A stretch of DNA of 64,000 nt, taken from the NCBI GenBank assembly GCA_963810945.1, contig CAWEPI010000008.1, positions 682,001 through 746,000 on the forward strand. The letters run 5' to 3'. Position 1 is the first letter of the stretch, and each line of letters begins with the position of its first letter. A program made the position numbers and the translations under genes. The notes under the pieces are model-generated. The model was not told the DNA's origin and made no database searches. It worked only from the letters and a program-made list of their open reading frames with translations. Below, in pieces: positions 1 through 9,522 of the stretch. The stretch is from JAOUEA01 sp963810945 (GTDB lineage Bacteria; Actinomycetota; UBA4738; HRBIN12).

Positions 1-554
1 CGTTCCAGACGGGACGCTTCCCGATCCCGTCGTACTTCGACCAGAACGACCCGCTGCTCGCGTTCAGCGCGATCGGCCTGGACAACGTGCTGGCGAACCC
101 GCTGCAGCTCGGCCTGGTGGGGGCCGCCATCGCCAACCGCGGGATCGAGATGCAGCCGCGACTGGTCACCGAGGTCCGAGCCCCAGACAACACGGTGGTC
201 AAGGAGTTCGCTCCCGAGGAGTACGGGCGCCCGATCTCCTCCGAGAGCGCGAACGACCTGCGGCGGATGATGGTCGAGGTGGTGCAGAACGGCACCGGGT
301 ACTCGGCCCAGATCGCCGGGCAGACCGTCGCCGGCAAGACCGGCACGGCCACGAACGGTGAGGGGAACCCGCCGAACGCCTGGTTCGTCTCGTTCGCGCC
401 GGCGGGCGACGGTGAGGTCCCGAAGATCGTCGTGGCGGTTATCGTTCTCGACGGCGGCGACCTGGGCAACGAGGCGACGGGGGGACGTGTGGCCGCCCCG
501 ATCGCCAAACAGGTGCTGGAGGCATGCCTGAACGGCGTGGGCTGTCCCCCATGA
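1..554 (+). CDS. pbpA: Penicillin-binding protein, class B transpeptidase C-terminus (partial)
   Basis: This is the C-terminal ~184 residues of a peptidoglycan transpeptidase; the 5' end lies outside the window and the reading frame is open from base 3. The KTGTA box (third transpeptidase motif, KTG) is visible near base 330, followed by the usual NAWFVSFAP segment of PbpA/FtsI-type proteins. Such enzymes cross-link peptidoglycan on the outer face of the membrane. It is followed 22 bases later by a PASTA kinase, the same order (pbpA-pknB) as in the conserved actinobacterial cell-shape operon, which supports pbpA over ftsI. The serine nucleophile motif is upstream of the window and cannot be checked. 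Confidence 0.85.
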   Translation, partial: FQTGRFPIPSYFDQNDPLLAFSAIGLDNVLANPLQLGLVGAAIANRGIEMQPRLVTEVRAPDNTVVKEFAPEEYGRPISSESANDLRRMMVEVVQNGTGYSAQIAGQTVAGKTGTATNGEGNPPNAWFVSFAPAGDGEVPKIVVAVIVLDGGDLGNEATGGRVAAPIAKQVLEACLNGVGCPP

Positions 555-576
555 TCGCCGTGACGAGAGGAGACGG

Positions 577-2264
577 ATGAACGGCTCGGTGCTGGGAGAT
601 CGCTACCGCCTCGAGGCGCGGATCGGCGCGGGCGGGATGGCCGAGGTGTACCGGGGCTTCGACCCCGTCCTCAACCGGACCGTCGCGATCAAGATCCTGC
701 TGCCCCAGTTCGCGCGCGATGCCAGCTTCGTCGAGCGGTTCCGGCGCGAGGCGCAGGCCGCGGCCCGGCTGAACCATCCCAACATCGTGGGCGTGTACGA
801 CACCGGGGCCGACGACGGCACGCAGTTCATCGTGATGGAGTTCATCGAGGGCCGCACCCTGGCGGACTTCCTCGCCGCGGGCCGCCGACCCACGCCCGTG
901 CAGGCCGCCGAGATCAGCCAGAGGATCTGCGGCGCGCTCGCCGCGGCCCACGCGCAAGGCGTGATCCACCGCGACATCAAGCCGGGCAACGTGATGGTCA
1001 CGCGCGACGGCACCGTGAAGGTGATGGACTTCGGGATCGCGCGGATCACCACCGGCGTGGAAACGGCCCCGCAGACCTCGGCCGTGTTGGGCACCGCCTC
1101 CTACCTTTCCCCCGAGCAGGCGCAGGGCGGCCCGCTCGACGCGCGCACCGACATCTACTCGCTGGGAGCCGTGCTCTACGAACTGCTCACGGGGAGGCCG
1201 CCCGTTCATCGGGGAGTCGCCGGTGGCCGTGGCCTACAAGCAGGTGAACGAGGCGCCCGTCCCGCCGAGCCAGGTCAACGCCGACGTGCCGCCGCGGATG
1301 GACGCCGTCGTGATGCGGGCGCTCTCCAAGAACCCCGCGAACCGCTATCAGACAGCCCAGGAGTTCTCCGAGGACCTCGGCCGCGTGGTGAAGGGGCAGG
1401 AGGTGCAGGCCACGCCGCTGATGCCGGGCTCCGGAGGCGACGCCACCCAGGTGATCAGCCGTCCACCGGCCACCGCCGTGCTGCCGCCCCAGGAGCCGGA
1501 GAAGGGCTCGGGACGCAAGGTCTGGCTGGGCATCCTCATCGGCGATCTTGGTCGTGGCGGTGCTGGGAGGAGGCATCTACCTCCTCGTGAACAGCCTCAC
1601 CAACGACGAGAACCCGGGATCCGTCGTGATCGTGCTGCCCAACTACGTGGGGATGACGTTCGACGACGCCAAGACGGACATCGAGTCCCGCGGGCTCGTC
1701 GTGGCCGACCCCAAGTTCCGGCAGACCGACGCGGCGGCCGAGGGCACCGTGCTGGAGCAGGATCCACCCAAGGGCACCTCCGTGGCCACGGGAGCGGTGA
1801 TCACGCTCACCGTCGCGAAGAAGCCCACGACCGTGCCCGTGCCGAACCTCACCGGGAAGACCCTCGCCGAGGCACAGTCGGCGCTGGAAGCCGTCGGGCT
1901 GCGGATCGGCTCGCAGACCCAGGCGCCGGACGCGACGATCCCCGCGGGGAAGATCATCAGTTCGAACCCGGCGAGCGGCGAGCTGGCCAAGAAGAACTCC
2001 TTCGTCGACGTCGTGGTCTCGACCGGGCCGGAGATGGTGGCCGTGCCGGACGTGACCACCGGCTGCCTCTCGCTGGGTGCCGCGAAGAAGGCGATCACCG
2101 ACGCGGGGCTGGTGCCCGTGGAGGGCACCCCGGTGGCGCAGAACCCCGGGTGCGTGAACGCGAGTCGCATCGCGTTCCAGGATCCCGCGGCGGGAACGAT
2201 GGTGCCGGCAGGATCGAACGTCACGATCTCCCTGGGGACCGGGAGCTCCTCCCCCACGCCATGA
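577..2264 (+). CDS. pknB: PASTA-domain serine/threonine protein kinase (two frameshifts)
   Basis: Transmembrane kinase that senses peptidoglycan fragments and phosphorylates growth and division proteins. Kinase domain from the start: glycine loop GAGGMAEVY, catalytic loop HRDIKPGNV, DFG as DFGIAR, and activation-segment SPEQ. After about 325 residues there is one membrane helix (near 1550-1590) and then three PASTA repeats up to the end. Start ATG 577 has a GAGAGGAG ribosome site. The frame is broken twice by one extra base, at about 1204 (after TGRPP) and about 1540 (just before the membrane helix); deleting one base at each restores one continuous ~562-residue PknB. Both are probably sequence errors, because the domain order is otherwise complete. 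Co-directional with pbpA. Confidence 0.88.
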
Positions 2265-2273
2265 CGCCACTAC

Positions 2274-3875
2274 GTGTCCGAGCCCTTCACCGACGAGGAG
2301 CGCGCGATCCTCGCGCCGCACTTCTCGAACCTCGAGGGGCCGGTCTTCGCGCTCACGAACCTGCCCGAGGCGGTCAAGGGCGCGCTCTTCGCGCGCTACT
2401 CGCGCACGACGAAGTCACTGCGACGGCTCTTCCTCGATGAGTTCGCGAAGGACGTAGAGGCGGTTCCGGCCGGCGCCGCCGAGACCGGACGCGAGCGGGC
2501 CGCGCGCCTGTACGAGAGCGTCTTCGTCGAGTACGGCGACGATTCCGTGGCCCAGCTCGGCGGGGTGCACCTCGCGTGCGAGCAGTCCTCGCAGCTGCTG
2601 GCCAAGGCGCTGGAGTGGGGACGCCTCGCGGCCTACCTCGAGCAATCGACGCGCTACATGCGCTACGACGACCGTCCGGGCGACCGCTGGCGCGCGACGG
2701 TGCCCCCGGAACTGGCGGGAACGCCGCTGGAGGCCCGTTACGAGGCGTTCCTCGACGAGGTGTTCACCACCTACGGACGCATGTACGAGCCGATGGAGGC
2801 GTACTTCAAGGAGCGCTTCCCCCAGCAGGCCTCCGACAGCGACTTCGTCTATCGGCAGACGATCATGGCCAAGACCTGCGACACGCTGCGCGTGCTGCTG
2901 CCCGCCGGGCACACGGTCGAACCTGGGGATCTACGCCACCGGCCAGAGCTACGAGCAGCTGCTGATGCGCCTGGCGGTCCACCCCCTGCAGGAGATGCGT
3001 GACTACGGCGCCCTGATGACCACGGAGCTCCGCAAGGTGATCCCCGAGTTCCTCAAGCGCGTGGACGTCGAGGATCGCGGCGCTCGCCTGGGGGCGGTAC
3101 TGGGAGGCCAACCGCGAGCGCGTGGAGACGCTCACGGCGCGCGTGCTCGCCGACGTGAAGGCCGAGTCGCGGGAGGAGGTCACGCTCACCGATTGGGACC
3201 CCGAGGGCGAGCTCAAGATCGCGGCCGCGGTGCTCTACGCCGCCTCGGACCTCCCCGACGACCAGCTCCTGGAGGTGGCGCGCATCATGACGCCGGCCCA
3301 GCGGGAGGAGATCCTGCGGGCGAGCGTGGGTGAGCGCGGGAACCGCCGGCACAAGCCGGGCCGCGCGTGGGAGCGCACGCAGTACCGCTTCGACGTGCTC
3401 TGCGACTTCGGCGCCTTCCGCGATCTGCAACGCCACCGCCCGCTCACGATCGAGTGGCAGCGGCTCAGCACCGAGCACGGCTACGAGACCCCGTCAGCCG
3501 ATCGACGAGGCCGGCCTGCGCACGGACTGGGACCGCGTGATGGAGGCCAGCGCGGCGATGGAGCGCGCGCTGCTCGACGCCGGGATGCCCGAGGTCGCCC
3601 AGTACGCGGTCGCGATGGCCTTCCGGATCCGCTTCGTGATGCAGATGACCGCGCGCGAGGCGATGCACCTCACCGAGCTCCGGTCGCAGCCCGCCGGGCA
3701 CCCGGTGTATCGGCGCGTGGCGCAGACGATGCACCGCCTCATCGACGAGGTGGCCGGCCATCACGCGATCGCGAGCACCTTCACCTACGTGAGCTACGAC
3801 GACGTCGACCTCGAGCGGCTCGAGGCGGAGCGTCGCACGGAGGCCAAGCGCAAGGCCCGCGAGGACGGCAACTAG
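2274..3875 (+). CDS. Double-length ThyX-fold protein (FAD-dependent thymidylate synthase family), three frameshifts
   Basis: ThyX enzymes methylate dUMP using FAD and methylene-tetrahydrofolate. This one is ~533 codons, twice the usual ThyX length, and reads as two ThyX-like halves. The N-terminal half carries EQSTRY (near 2645), equivalent to the EQSxRY end of the ThyX signature, but WGR where RHR is expected. The C-terminal half carries RHR (DLQRHRPLTIEWQRLS, near 3430) but an Arg where the signature Ser is expected. The frame is shifted by one extra base at about 2912, 3088 and 3500; removing them gives one protein from GTG 2274. Long ThyX-family proteins of this size are known in some Actinomycetota and Chloroflexota. 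Whether this one makes dTMP is uncertain. Confidence 0.75.
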
Positions 3876-3962
3876 CGCCGGAAAACCCCCGTGGTTCCGG
3901 GGCTTCCCGGCCCAAAGCGTGTATGGTCGGCCGAACGACCTACACCTGGGGAGGTGTCAGCT

Positions 3963-4235
3963 TTGAACAAGTCCGAACTGATCGACGCCGTCGCCGAGCG
4001 CACCGGCATCGCGAAGTCCACGGTCGACGAGGTCATCAAGGGCATGACCGAGACGATCGAGATGACCGTCGCCAAGGGCGACAAGATCCAGATCCCCGGC
4101 TTCATCTCGTTCCAGAAGGTGCAGCGCGCCGCGCGCACCGGCCGGAACCCGCAAACCGGCGACACGATCAAGATCCCGGCGAGCGCCACGGTCAAGGTGA
4201 CCGCGGGCGCCCGTCTGAAGAGCGCCGTCAAGTAA
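3963..4235 (+). CDS. hup: HU-family DNA-binding protein
   Basis: A 90-residue histone-like protein that bends and compacts DNA as a dimer. The sequence begins NKSELIDAVAERTG, the typical HU N-terminal helix, and has the GFISFQKVQRAARTGRNPQTG segment that forms the beta-arm and its RxGRNP tip. No Lys/Ala-rich tail is present, so it is the short HU form rather than the long mycobacterial HupB. The start is TTG at 3963: a GGGGAGGTG ribosome site lies 7 bases upstream and the HU homology begins exactly there. A TATGGT box at about 3921 may be the -10 element. A strong terminator hairpin follows. Confidence 0.92.
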   Translation: MNKSELIDAVAERTGIAKSTVDEVIKGMTETIEMTVAKGDKIQIPGFISFQKVQRAARTGRNPQTGDTIKIPASATVKVTAGARLKSAVK

Positions 4236-4258
4236 CCCGGCGCGCTTCACGTACCCGC

Positions 4259-4291
4259 ACGAGGGGCCCGGCCGCAGGCCGGGTCCCTCGT
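4259..4291 (+). terminator. Rho-independent-type terminator hairpin after hup
   Basis: A 15-bp stem (ACGAGGGGCCCGGCC pairing with 4277-4291, one G-U pair) closes a 3-base GCA loop. It lies 24 bases after the hup stop and is followed by only a short T-run, as usual in high-GC genomes. It separates hup from the his operon. Confidence 0.75.
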
Positions 4292-4341
4292 CGTTTCGCC
4301 AGGGCTCATCCCGAGCGCGTTTCGGTACCCTTGAGCCCTCC

Positions 4342-4509
4342 ATGGACCGCGAAACCTGGCTCCTGTTGACCCTCGGCATGCTGATCACCGCCTCCGCGGT
4401 CGTGGGCGTGACCGGATGGGTGCACTTCGCTCGTGACCACCACCTGGCCAAGGTCGCCCACGCCGGCGGCGCCGAGGTGGGCCATCCCGAGGCGCACGAG
4501 GAGCCCTGA
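4342..4509 (+). CDS. Small single-pass membrane protein ahead of hisD
   Basis: A 55-residue protein starting MDRETWLLLTLGML with one hydrophobic helix (residues ~5-27) and a His-rich cytoplasmic tail (RDHHLAKVAHAGG, GHPEAHEEP). Its TGA overlaps the hisD ATG (TGATG), so it is translationally coupled to the his operon and may be its first gene. I do not recognise a family. The coupling and codon use argue that it is real; its role in histidine synthesis, if any, is unknown. Confidence 0.55.
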   Translation: MDRETWLLLTLGMLITASAVVGVTGWVHFARDHHLAKVAHAGGAEVGHPEAHEEP

Positions 4510-5807
4510 TGCTCGAGTTCCTCGACCTGCGCGAGCGGGGCGAGCGTCTCGAGCCCACGCGGCTCGAGACCGACCCAACCGTCGCCGAATCCGTCTCCGG
4601 CATCCTCCAGCGCGTCTTCGTGGAGGGCGACGACGTGCTCGTGGAGCTCTGCCACCGCTTCGACGGCGCGGACCTCGGCGAGACCGGCATCCTCGTGAGC
4701 ACCGTCGAGTTCGAGGCGGCGGAGCGCGAGACCCCGCAGGAGCTCCGCGACGCGCTCGACGCGCTGATCGAGCGGCTCACCCACTTCCACCGGCGTCAGC
4801 TCCCGCGTGAGTGGCGCGAGGAGCAGGACGGGATCCGGTTCGGCGAGATCGTTCGGCCGCTCCAGTCGGTGGGCTGCTACGTGCCCGGGGGCCGCGCGGT
4901 CTACCCGTCATCGGTCTGCATGACGGTCGTGCCGGCGGTCGTGGCCGGCGTCGAGGAGATCGTGGTGTGCACCCCGCCCAACGCCGACGGCACCGTCCCG
5001 GCACCCGTGCTCTACGCGGCGCGGAAGGCCGGTGCCACCTACGTGGCCAAGACCGGAGGCGCCCAGGCGGTGGGGGCGATGGCGTACGGGACCGAATCCA
5101 TCCCTCGCGTCGACCGGATCGTGGGGCCCGGCAACGCCTACGTGACCGAGGCGAAGCGCCAGGTGGCGGGGACGGTCGGCATCGACGGCCTCGCCGGGCC
5201 CTCGGAGCTCGCGATCGTTGCGGACGACAGCCTCGATGCCCGGCTGGTGGCGCTGGACCTGATCGCGCAGGCCGAGCACGACCCCCAGGCCCGGACCTTC
5301 TTCGTCACCACCACGCCCGAGCTCGTCGAAGACGTGGGCGAAGCCCTCGAGCATGCCCTCCGCACGGCGGGCCGCCGCGAGATCATCGACATCTCCCTCG
5401 GTCACACGAAGGCCGTCGTGGTGCGCGACCTCGATCAGGCCGCGGAGGTCGTGAACGAGCTGGCCTCCGAGCACCTCTTGATCCTCCTGCCCGACCCCGA
5501 GGCGTTCCTCGTCAAGGTGCGCAACGCGGGCGCGGTCTTCCTCGGTCGCGCCACCGCGGTCCCGTTCGGCGACTACGGCGTTGCGTCCAACCACGTGCTG
5601 CCCACCGCCGGCACCGCGCGCTTCTCGAGCGGGCTGCGCGCCTCGGACTACGTGACGGTTTCCTCCGTCGTGGAGATGAGCGACGAGGCCGCCGCGCGGT
5701 TCGCCCCGCTGACGGCGGAGATCGCATGGGCCGAAGGATTGGTCGGGCATGCGAAGGCGATGCAGTCCCGCGCCATCCAGGCCGAGCCCGAAGGCGTCGA
5801 GCCGTGA
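4509..5807 (+). CDS. hisD: Histidinol dehydrogenase
   Basis: Catalyses the last two NAD-dependent oxidations, L-histidinol to L-histidine, as a zinc enzyme. At 432 residues it has the normal length. Family blocks are seen in order: GCYVPGGRAVYPSS, KTGGAQAVGAMAYGT, VGPGNAYVTEAKR, DGLAGPSE, AQAEHDPQA, ASEHLLI and SNHVLPTAGTARF, the last containing the conserved His near the active site. First enzyme gene of the his operon; the stop overlaps the hisC start (GTGA). Confidence 0.96.
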   Translation: MLEFLDLRERGERLEPTRLETDPTVAESVSGILQRVFVEGDDVLVELCHRFDGADLGETGILVSTVEFEAAERETPQELRDALDALIERLTHFHRRQLPREWREEQDGIRFGEIVRPLQSVGCYVPGGRAVYPSSVCMTVVPAVVAGVEEIVVCTPPNADGTVPAPVLYAARKAGATYVAKTGGAQAVGAMAYGTESIPRVDRIVGPGNAYVTEAKRQVAGTVGIDGLAGPSELAIVADDSLDARLVALDLIAQAEHDPQARTFFVTTTPELVEDVGEALEHALRTAGRREIIDISLGHTKAVVVRDLDQAAEVVNELASEHLLILLPDPEAFLVKVRNAGAVFLGRATAVPFGDYGVASNHVLPTAGTARFSSGLRASDYVTVSSVVEMSDEAAARFAPLTAEIAWAEGLVGHAKAMQSRAIQAEPEGVEP

Positions 5808-6862
5808 GCCCGCCCGCGCAGCCGCGGCCCGGCGTCCGGGCCCTCGACCCCTACCTCTCGCCCCAGGTCGACGTGCCCGCGCGCCTCAACACGAACGAGT
5901 GCCCCCACCCGCTTCCCGAGGACTTCTTCGAGGAGCTGGCGGAGGCCGTGCGCGACCTGCCGCTGCACCGCTACCCCGACGGCCAGATGACCCGCCTCCG
6001 CGAGGAGCTCGCGGCCTATCGCGGCCACCCGATCGAGGGCGTGTGGGCCGCGAACGGGTCCAACGAGGTCCTCATGGAACTGTTGCTGGCCTACGGCGGG
6101 CCCGGGCGGACCGCCCTGGTCTTCGAGCCCACCTACCTGCTGCACACGCGCCTCGCCCGGCTCACCCATACGGATGTGGCCCCGCTCCGGCTGACCGATC
6201 CCTACCGCCTGACCGAGGAGACCGTGGCCGAGGCACTCGCCCTGCGTCCCGACGTCGTCTTCGTCTGCTCGCCGAACAACCCGACCGGCAACGCGCAGCC
6301 CGTCCGACTCGTTGCCGAGCTGGCGGCGGCGACCGATGCACTCGTGATCGTGGACGAGGCCTACGTGGAGTTCGGCGGGACGAGCGCGCAGGACCTCACG
6401 GCCGAGCACCCCAACGTGGCGGTGGTGCGCACGTTCAGCAAGGCCTTCGCGATGGCGGGCGCGCGTCTCGGGTACGTCCTCACGAGCCCCGAGATCGTGG
6501 GCGACCTCCAGCGCGTACGCCTGCCGTATCACATGTCCTCGCTGACGCAGGCCGCCGGCATCATCGCGCTTCGCCACGCGGGCGAGGCCATGGCGATCCT
6601 CGAGGCGATCCGCGGCCAACGCGACCGGATCCTCGCGGAACTCGGGGCCATCGACGGCGTGCGCGCCTTCCCGTCCGACGCGAACTTCGTGCTCTTCCTC
6701 ACGCCGAGGCCCGCGGCCGAGGTGTGGCAGGGGTTGCTCGACCGCGGCGTCCTGATCCGTGACCTCTCCGCGGTGGTGCCCGACGCGCTGCGCGTCACGG
6801 CGGGCGCCGAGCACGAGGTCGATCGCTTCCTGACCAGCCTGCGGGAGGTGCTCGCGGCATGA
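5804..6862 (+). CDS. hisC: Histidinol-phosphate aminotransferase
   Basis: PLP-dependent class I/II aminotransferase converting imidazole-acetol phosphate to histidinol phosphate. Start is GTG 5804, overlapping the hisD stop as GTGA; the protein begins VSPPAQPRPGVRALDPYLSP, with the RLNTNECPHPLP block conserved in HisC. The segment CSPNNPTGN, then VDEAYVEF, and the PLP-binding lysine in FSKAFAMAGARLGY are all present. 352 residues, normal for the family. The stop overlaps the hisB ATG. Confidence 0.95.
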   Translation: MSPPAQPRPGVRALDPYLSPQVDVPARLNTNECPHPLPEDFFEELAEAVRDLPLHRYPDGQMTRLREELAAYRGHPIEGVWAANGSNEVLMELLLAYGGPGRTALVFEPTYLLHTRLARLTHTDVAPLRLTDPYRLTEETVAEALALRPDVVFVCSPNNPTGNAQPVRLVAELAAATDALVIVDEAYVEFGGTSAQDLTAEHPNVAVVRTFSKAFAMAGARLGYVLTSPEIVGDLQRVRLPYHMSSLTQAAGIIALRHAGEAMAILEAIRGQRDRILAELGAIDGVRAFPSDANFVLFLTPRPAAEVWQGLLDRGVLIRDLSAVVPDALRVTAGAEHEVDRFLTSLREVLAA

Positions 6863-7443
6863 GCAGGACCGCGAGCGTCGTGCGCGCGACCAAGGAGACC
6901 GACGTCCGGGTGGAGCTGAACCTGGATGGGGCCGGGCGGAGCGCGGCCGACACCGGCATGCCGTTCTTCGACCACATGCTGCAGCAGCTCGGCAAGCACG
7001 CCGGCTGGGATCTCGACCTGACATGCAAGGGCGATCTGCAGGTCGACGGGCATCACACGGTCGAGGACTGTGGGATCGCGATCGGCGAGGCCCTCGCGGA
7101 GGCGCTGGGCGACAAGGCCGGCATCCGCCGCTTCGCCTCGATCACGGTCCCGCTCGACGAGGCCGCGGTGGAGGTCGTGCTGGACCTGGCCGGGCGGAAC
7201 TTCGTGATCCACGAGGTGCCCGTGCCCGTCGAGACGATCGGTGCGTTCGACACGGGACTCCTGGAAGACTTCGTGCGGGCGTTCGCGCAGAGCGCCGACC
7301 TCACGATCCACGTGCATCTCCGATACGGACGCTCGCCCCATCACATCTGTGAGGCCGAGTTCAAGGCGATGGCCAAGGCGCTCGGGGACGCGTGCGCCCT
7401 CACGGGCGCGGGCGGCATCCCTTCGACGAAGGGGACCCTCTAG
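6859..7443 (+). CDS. hisB: Imidazoleglycerol-phosphate dehydratase
   Basis: Mn-dependent dehydratase, 194 residues, the monofunctional form without a phosphatase domain. Metal-binding motifs are in place: FFDHML, DGHHTVEDCGI and the duplicated HHICEAEFKAMAKAL. ATG 6859 overlaps the hisC stop (ATGA). The separate histidinol-phosphate phosphatase this form needs is not in the window. Confidence 0.96.
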   Translation: MSRTASVVRATKETDVRVELNLDGAGRSAADTGMPFFDHMLQQLGKHAGWDLDLTCKGDLQVDGHHTVEDCGIAIGEALAEALGDKAGIRRFASITVPLDEAAVEVVLDLAGRNFVIHEVPVPVETIGAFDTGLLEDFVRAFAQSADLTIHVHLRYGRSPHHICEAEFKAMAKALGDACALTGAGGIPSTKGTL

Positions 7444-8055
7444 GTGCCCTCGATCGCCGTGCTCGACTACGGCTCCGGGAACCTGCATTCGGTCTCGCGG
7501 GCCATCGACCGGGTCGGGGGCGACGCGCGCGTCACGGGCGATCCCGCGGAGGTGGAGGCGGCCGACGCGCTCGTGATCCCCGGGGTGGGCCACTTCGGCG
7601 CGTGCATGCGGGCGATCTGCCACCACGGCCTCGACCGGAGCATCCGCACGGTCTGCGCGAGCGGGCGGCCGATCTTCGGCGTATGCGTGGGCATGCAGGT
7701 CCTGTTCGAGGGGAGCGAAGAGGACGCCGAGGACGGACTCGGTGTGCTGCCGGGCGTGAGCCGACGGCTCCCCGACAACGTCAAGGTCCCGCACATGGGC
7801 TGGAACACGGTCGAGTGGAGCGCGGCGCACCCGTACGTGGACGGCATCGAGGATCGGACGCGGTTCTACTTCGTGCACTCGTTCGCGCCGGAGGTGACCG
7901 AGGGTCTGAGCGTCGGTGTCACGAACTACGGCCGTCCGTTCAGCGCGGCGGTGGCGCGGGAGAACGTCTTCGCCACGCAGTTCCACCCCGAGAGATCCGG
8001 CGAGGCCGGGCTGCAGATCTACGAGCGCTTCGTGAAGGACGTGGCAGCCGCTTGA
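7444..8055 (+). CDS. hisH: Imidazole glycerol phosphate synthase, glutaminase subunit
   Basis: Class I glutamine amidotransferase that feeds ammonia to HisF. It has the nucleophile elbow GVCVGMQVLFEG with the catalytic Cys, and the His-Glu pair in FHPERSG (usually FHPEKSG). 203 residues. Translation starts at GTG 7444, directly after the hisB TAG; the stop overlaps the TTG start of hisA. Confidence 0.95.
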   Translation: MPSIAVLDYGSGNLHSVSRAIDRVGGDARVTGDPAEVEAADALVIPGVGHFGACMRAICHHGLDRSIRTVCASGRPIFGVCVGMQVLFEGSEEDAEDGLGVLPGVSRRLPDNVKVPHMGWNTVEWSAAHPYVDGIEDRTRFYFVHSFAPEVTEGLSVGVTNYGRPFSAAVARENVFATQFHPERSGEAGLQIYERFVKDVAAA

Positions 8056-8753
8056 TCGTCATCCCCGCCATCGACCTGCGGGAGGGCCGCGCCGTGCGCC
8101 TGCTCCGCGGCAACCCCGACGACGAGACCGCCTACGCCCACGACCCCGTCGAGGTGGCCGTGCGGTTCCAGGAGGAGGGCGCGCGCCGCCTGCACATCGT
8201 CGATCTCGACGCCGCGCTCGGCAAGGGGAGCAACGCCGAGGTGGTGACGGCGATCTGTCACGCGGTGGCGATCCCGGTGCAGGTGGGCGGCGGGATGCGG
8301 ACGCTCGAGGACATCGGGCGGCTGATGGAGGCGGGCGCCTCGCGCGCGATCCTCGGGACCGCGGCCGCGGCGGACCCGGCCTTCGTGGCCCGGGCCGTCG
8401 AGGAGTTCGCCGAGCGCGTGGTGGTCGCCGTCGACGTGCGCGGCGGTCGCGTGATGGTCAAGGGGTGGACGGAAGAGGGCCCGGCGCTCGAGGAGGCGGT
8501 GAGCGCCCTCGACGAGGCCGGCACCCCCCGCTACCTCGTCACGTCGATCGCGCGCGACGGCACGCTCGACGGACCCGATCTGCGCCTGTATACGCAGGTG
8601 CTGAAGCTCACGCAGACGCCCGTGATCGCGAGCGGGGGGGTCCGCGACGCCGACGATATCTGGGCCCTGCGCGACCTCGGCTGCGAGGCCGCGGTCACCG
8701 GCAAGGCGCTCTACGAGCGCACCCTGAAGCTCTCCCAGGTGATCCGGGGGTGA
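8052..8753 (+). CDS. hisA: ProFAR isomerase HisA/PriA
   Basis: (Beta/alpha)8 isomerase of phosphoribosyl-formimino-AICAR-phosphate. Begins LIVIPAIDLREGRAVRL from a TTG start at 8052 that overlaps the hisH stop (TTGA); the catalytic Asp is in AIDLREG, and phosphate loops VQVGGGMR and IASGGV are intact. 233 residues. In many Actinomycetota this gene (priA) also does the TrpF reaction; the sequence alone cannot decide that here, and a trpF gene is not in the window. Confidence 0.93.
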   Translation: MIVIPAIDLREGRAVRLLRGNPDDETAYAHDPVEVAVRFQEEGARRLHIVDLDAALGKGSNAEVVTAICHAVAIPVQVGGGMRTLEDIGRLMEAGASRAILGTAAAADPAFVARAVEEFAERVVVAVDVRGGRVMVKGWTEEGPALEEAVSALDEAGTPRYLVTSIARDGTLDGPDLRLYTQVLKLTQTPVIASGGVRDADDIWALRDLGCEAAVTGKALYERTLKLSQVIRG

Positions 8754-8757
8754 GGAC

Positions 8758-9522
8758 GTGCTCGCGAAACGCCTGATCCCGTGCCTCGACGTCGACGCCG
8801 GACGCGTCGTCAAGGGCACGCGGTTCCAGGACATGCAGGACGCGGGCGATCCCGTCGGCATGGCGGCGCACTACGACCGCGAGGGCGCCGACGAGCTGGT
8901 GTTCCTCGACATCACGGCGACCGTCGAGGGCCGCGAGGCCACGCTCGACGTGATCTCCCGGGTCGCCGAGCAGGTCTTCATCCCGCTGACGGTGGGTGGT
9001 GGCGTGCAGAGCGATGACGACGTGAACGCGCTGCTGCGCGCCGGAGCGGACAAGGTGGCGCTGAACAGCGGGGCGGTGCGCGACCCGGCCCTCCTCCAGC
9101 GTTGCGCGGACCGCTTCGGCACGCAGTGCATGGTCGTCGCGATCGACGCCAAGCGGGACCCGGCACGCGACGGCTGGGAGGTCTTCGTGGACGCCGGGCG
9201 CACGCCCACGGGTCTCGACGCGGTGGGATGGGCGGTGGAGGCCACCACCGAGCGGGGCGCCGGCGAGGTGCTCCTCACCTCGATGGACCGCGACGGCACG
9301 GGCGAGGGGTACGACCTGGGCCTCCTGCAGGCCATCACGTCCGCCGTGCGTGTGCCGGTGATCGCGAGCGGCGGGGCCGGCGACCTCGATCACTTCGCCG
9401 AGGCGCTCACCGCGGGTCGGGCCGACGCCGTGCTCGCGGCGAGCCGGCTGCACTTCGGGCAGCTCACGATCCGCGAGATCAAGGAGTACCTCGAGTCCAA
9501 GCGCGTCCCCGTGAGGCTCTAG
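8758..9522 (+). CDS. hisF: Imidazole glycerol phosphate synthase, cyclase subunit
   Basis: Cyclase partner of HisH that produces IGP and AICAR. Begins MLAKRLIPCLDVDAGRVVKG, the HisF hallmark with the first catalytic Asp (CLDV); the second lies in TSMDRDGTGEGYD. 254 residues. GTG 8758 is 4 bases after the hisA stop. Nearest paralogue in the operon is hisA, as usual. Confidence 0.96.
   Translation: MLAKRLIPCLDVDAGRVVKGTRFQDMQDAGDPVGMAAHYDREGADELVFLDITATVEGREATLDVISRVAEQVFIPLTVGGGVQSDDDVNALLRAGADKVALNSGAVRDPALLQRCADRFGTQCMVVAIDAKRDPARDGWEVFVDAGRTPTGLDAVGWAVEATTERGAGEVLLTSMDRDGTGEGYDLGLLQAITSAVRVPVIASGGAGDLDHFAEALTAGRADAVLAASRLHFGQLTIREIKEYLESKRVPVRL

Noticed and set aside
1200..1210. Programmed frameshifting in pknB and other broken genes
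   Set aside because: No slippery heptamers or common downstream structures are seen, and the lesions occur at unrelated places in many genes with the same +1 sign.
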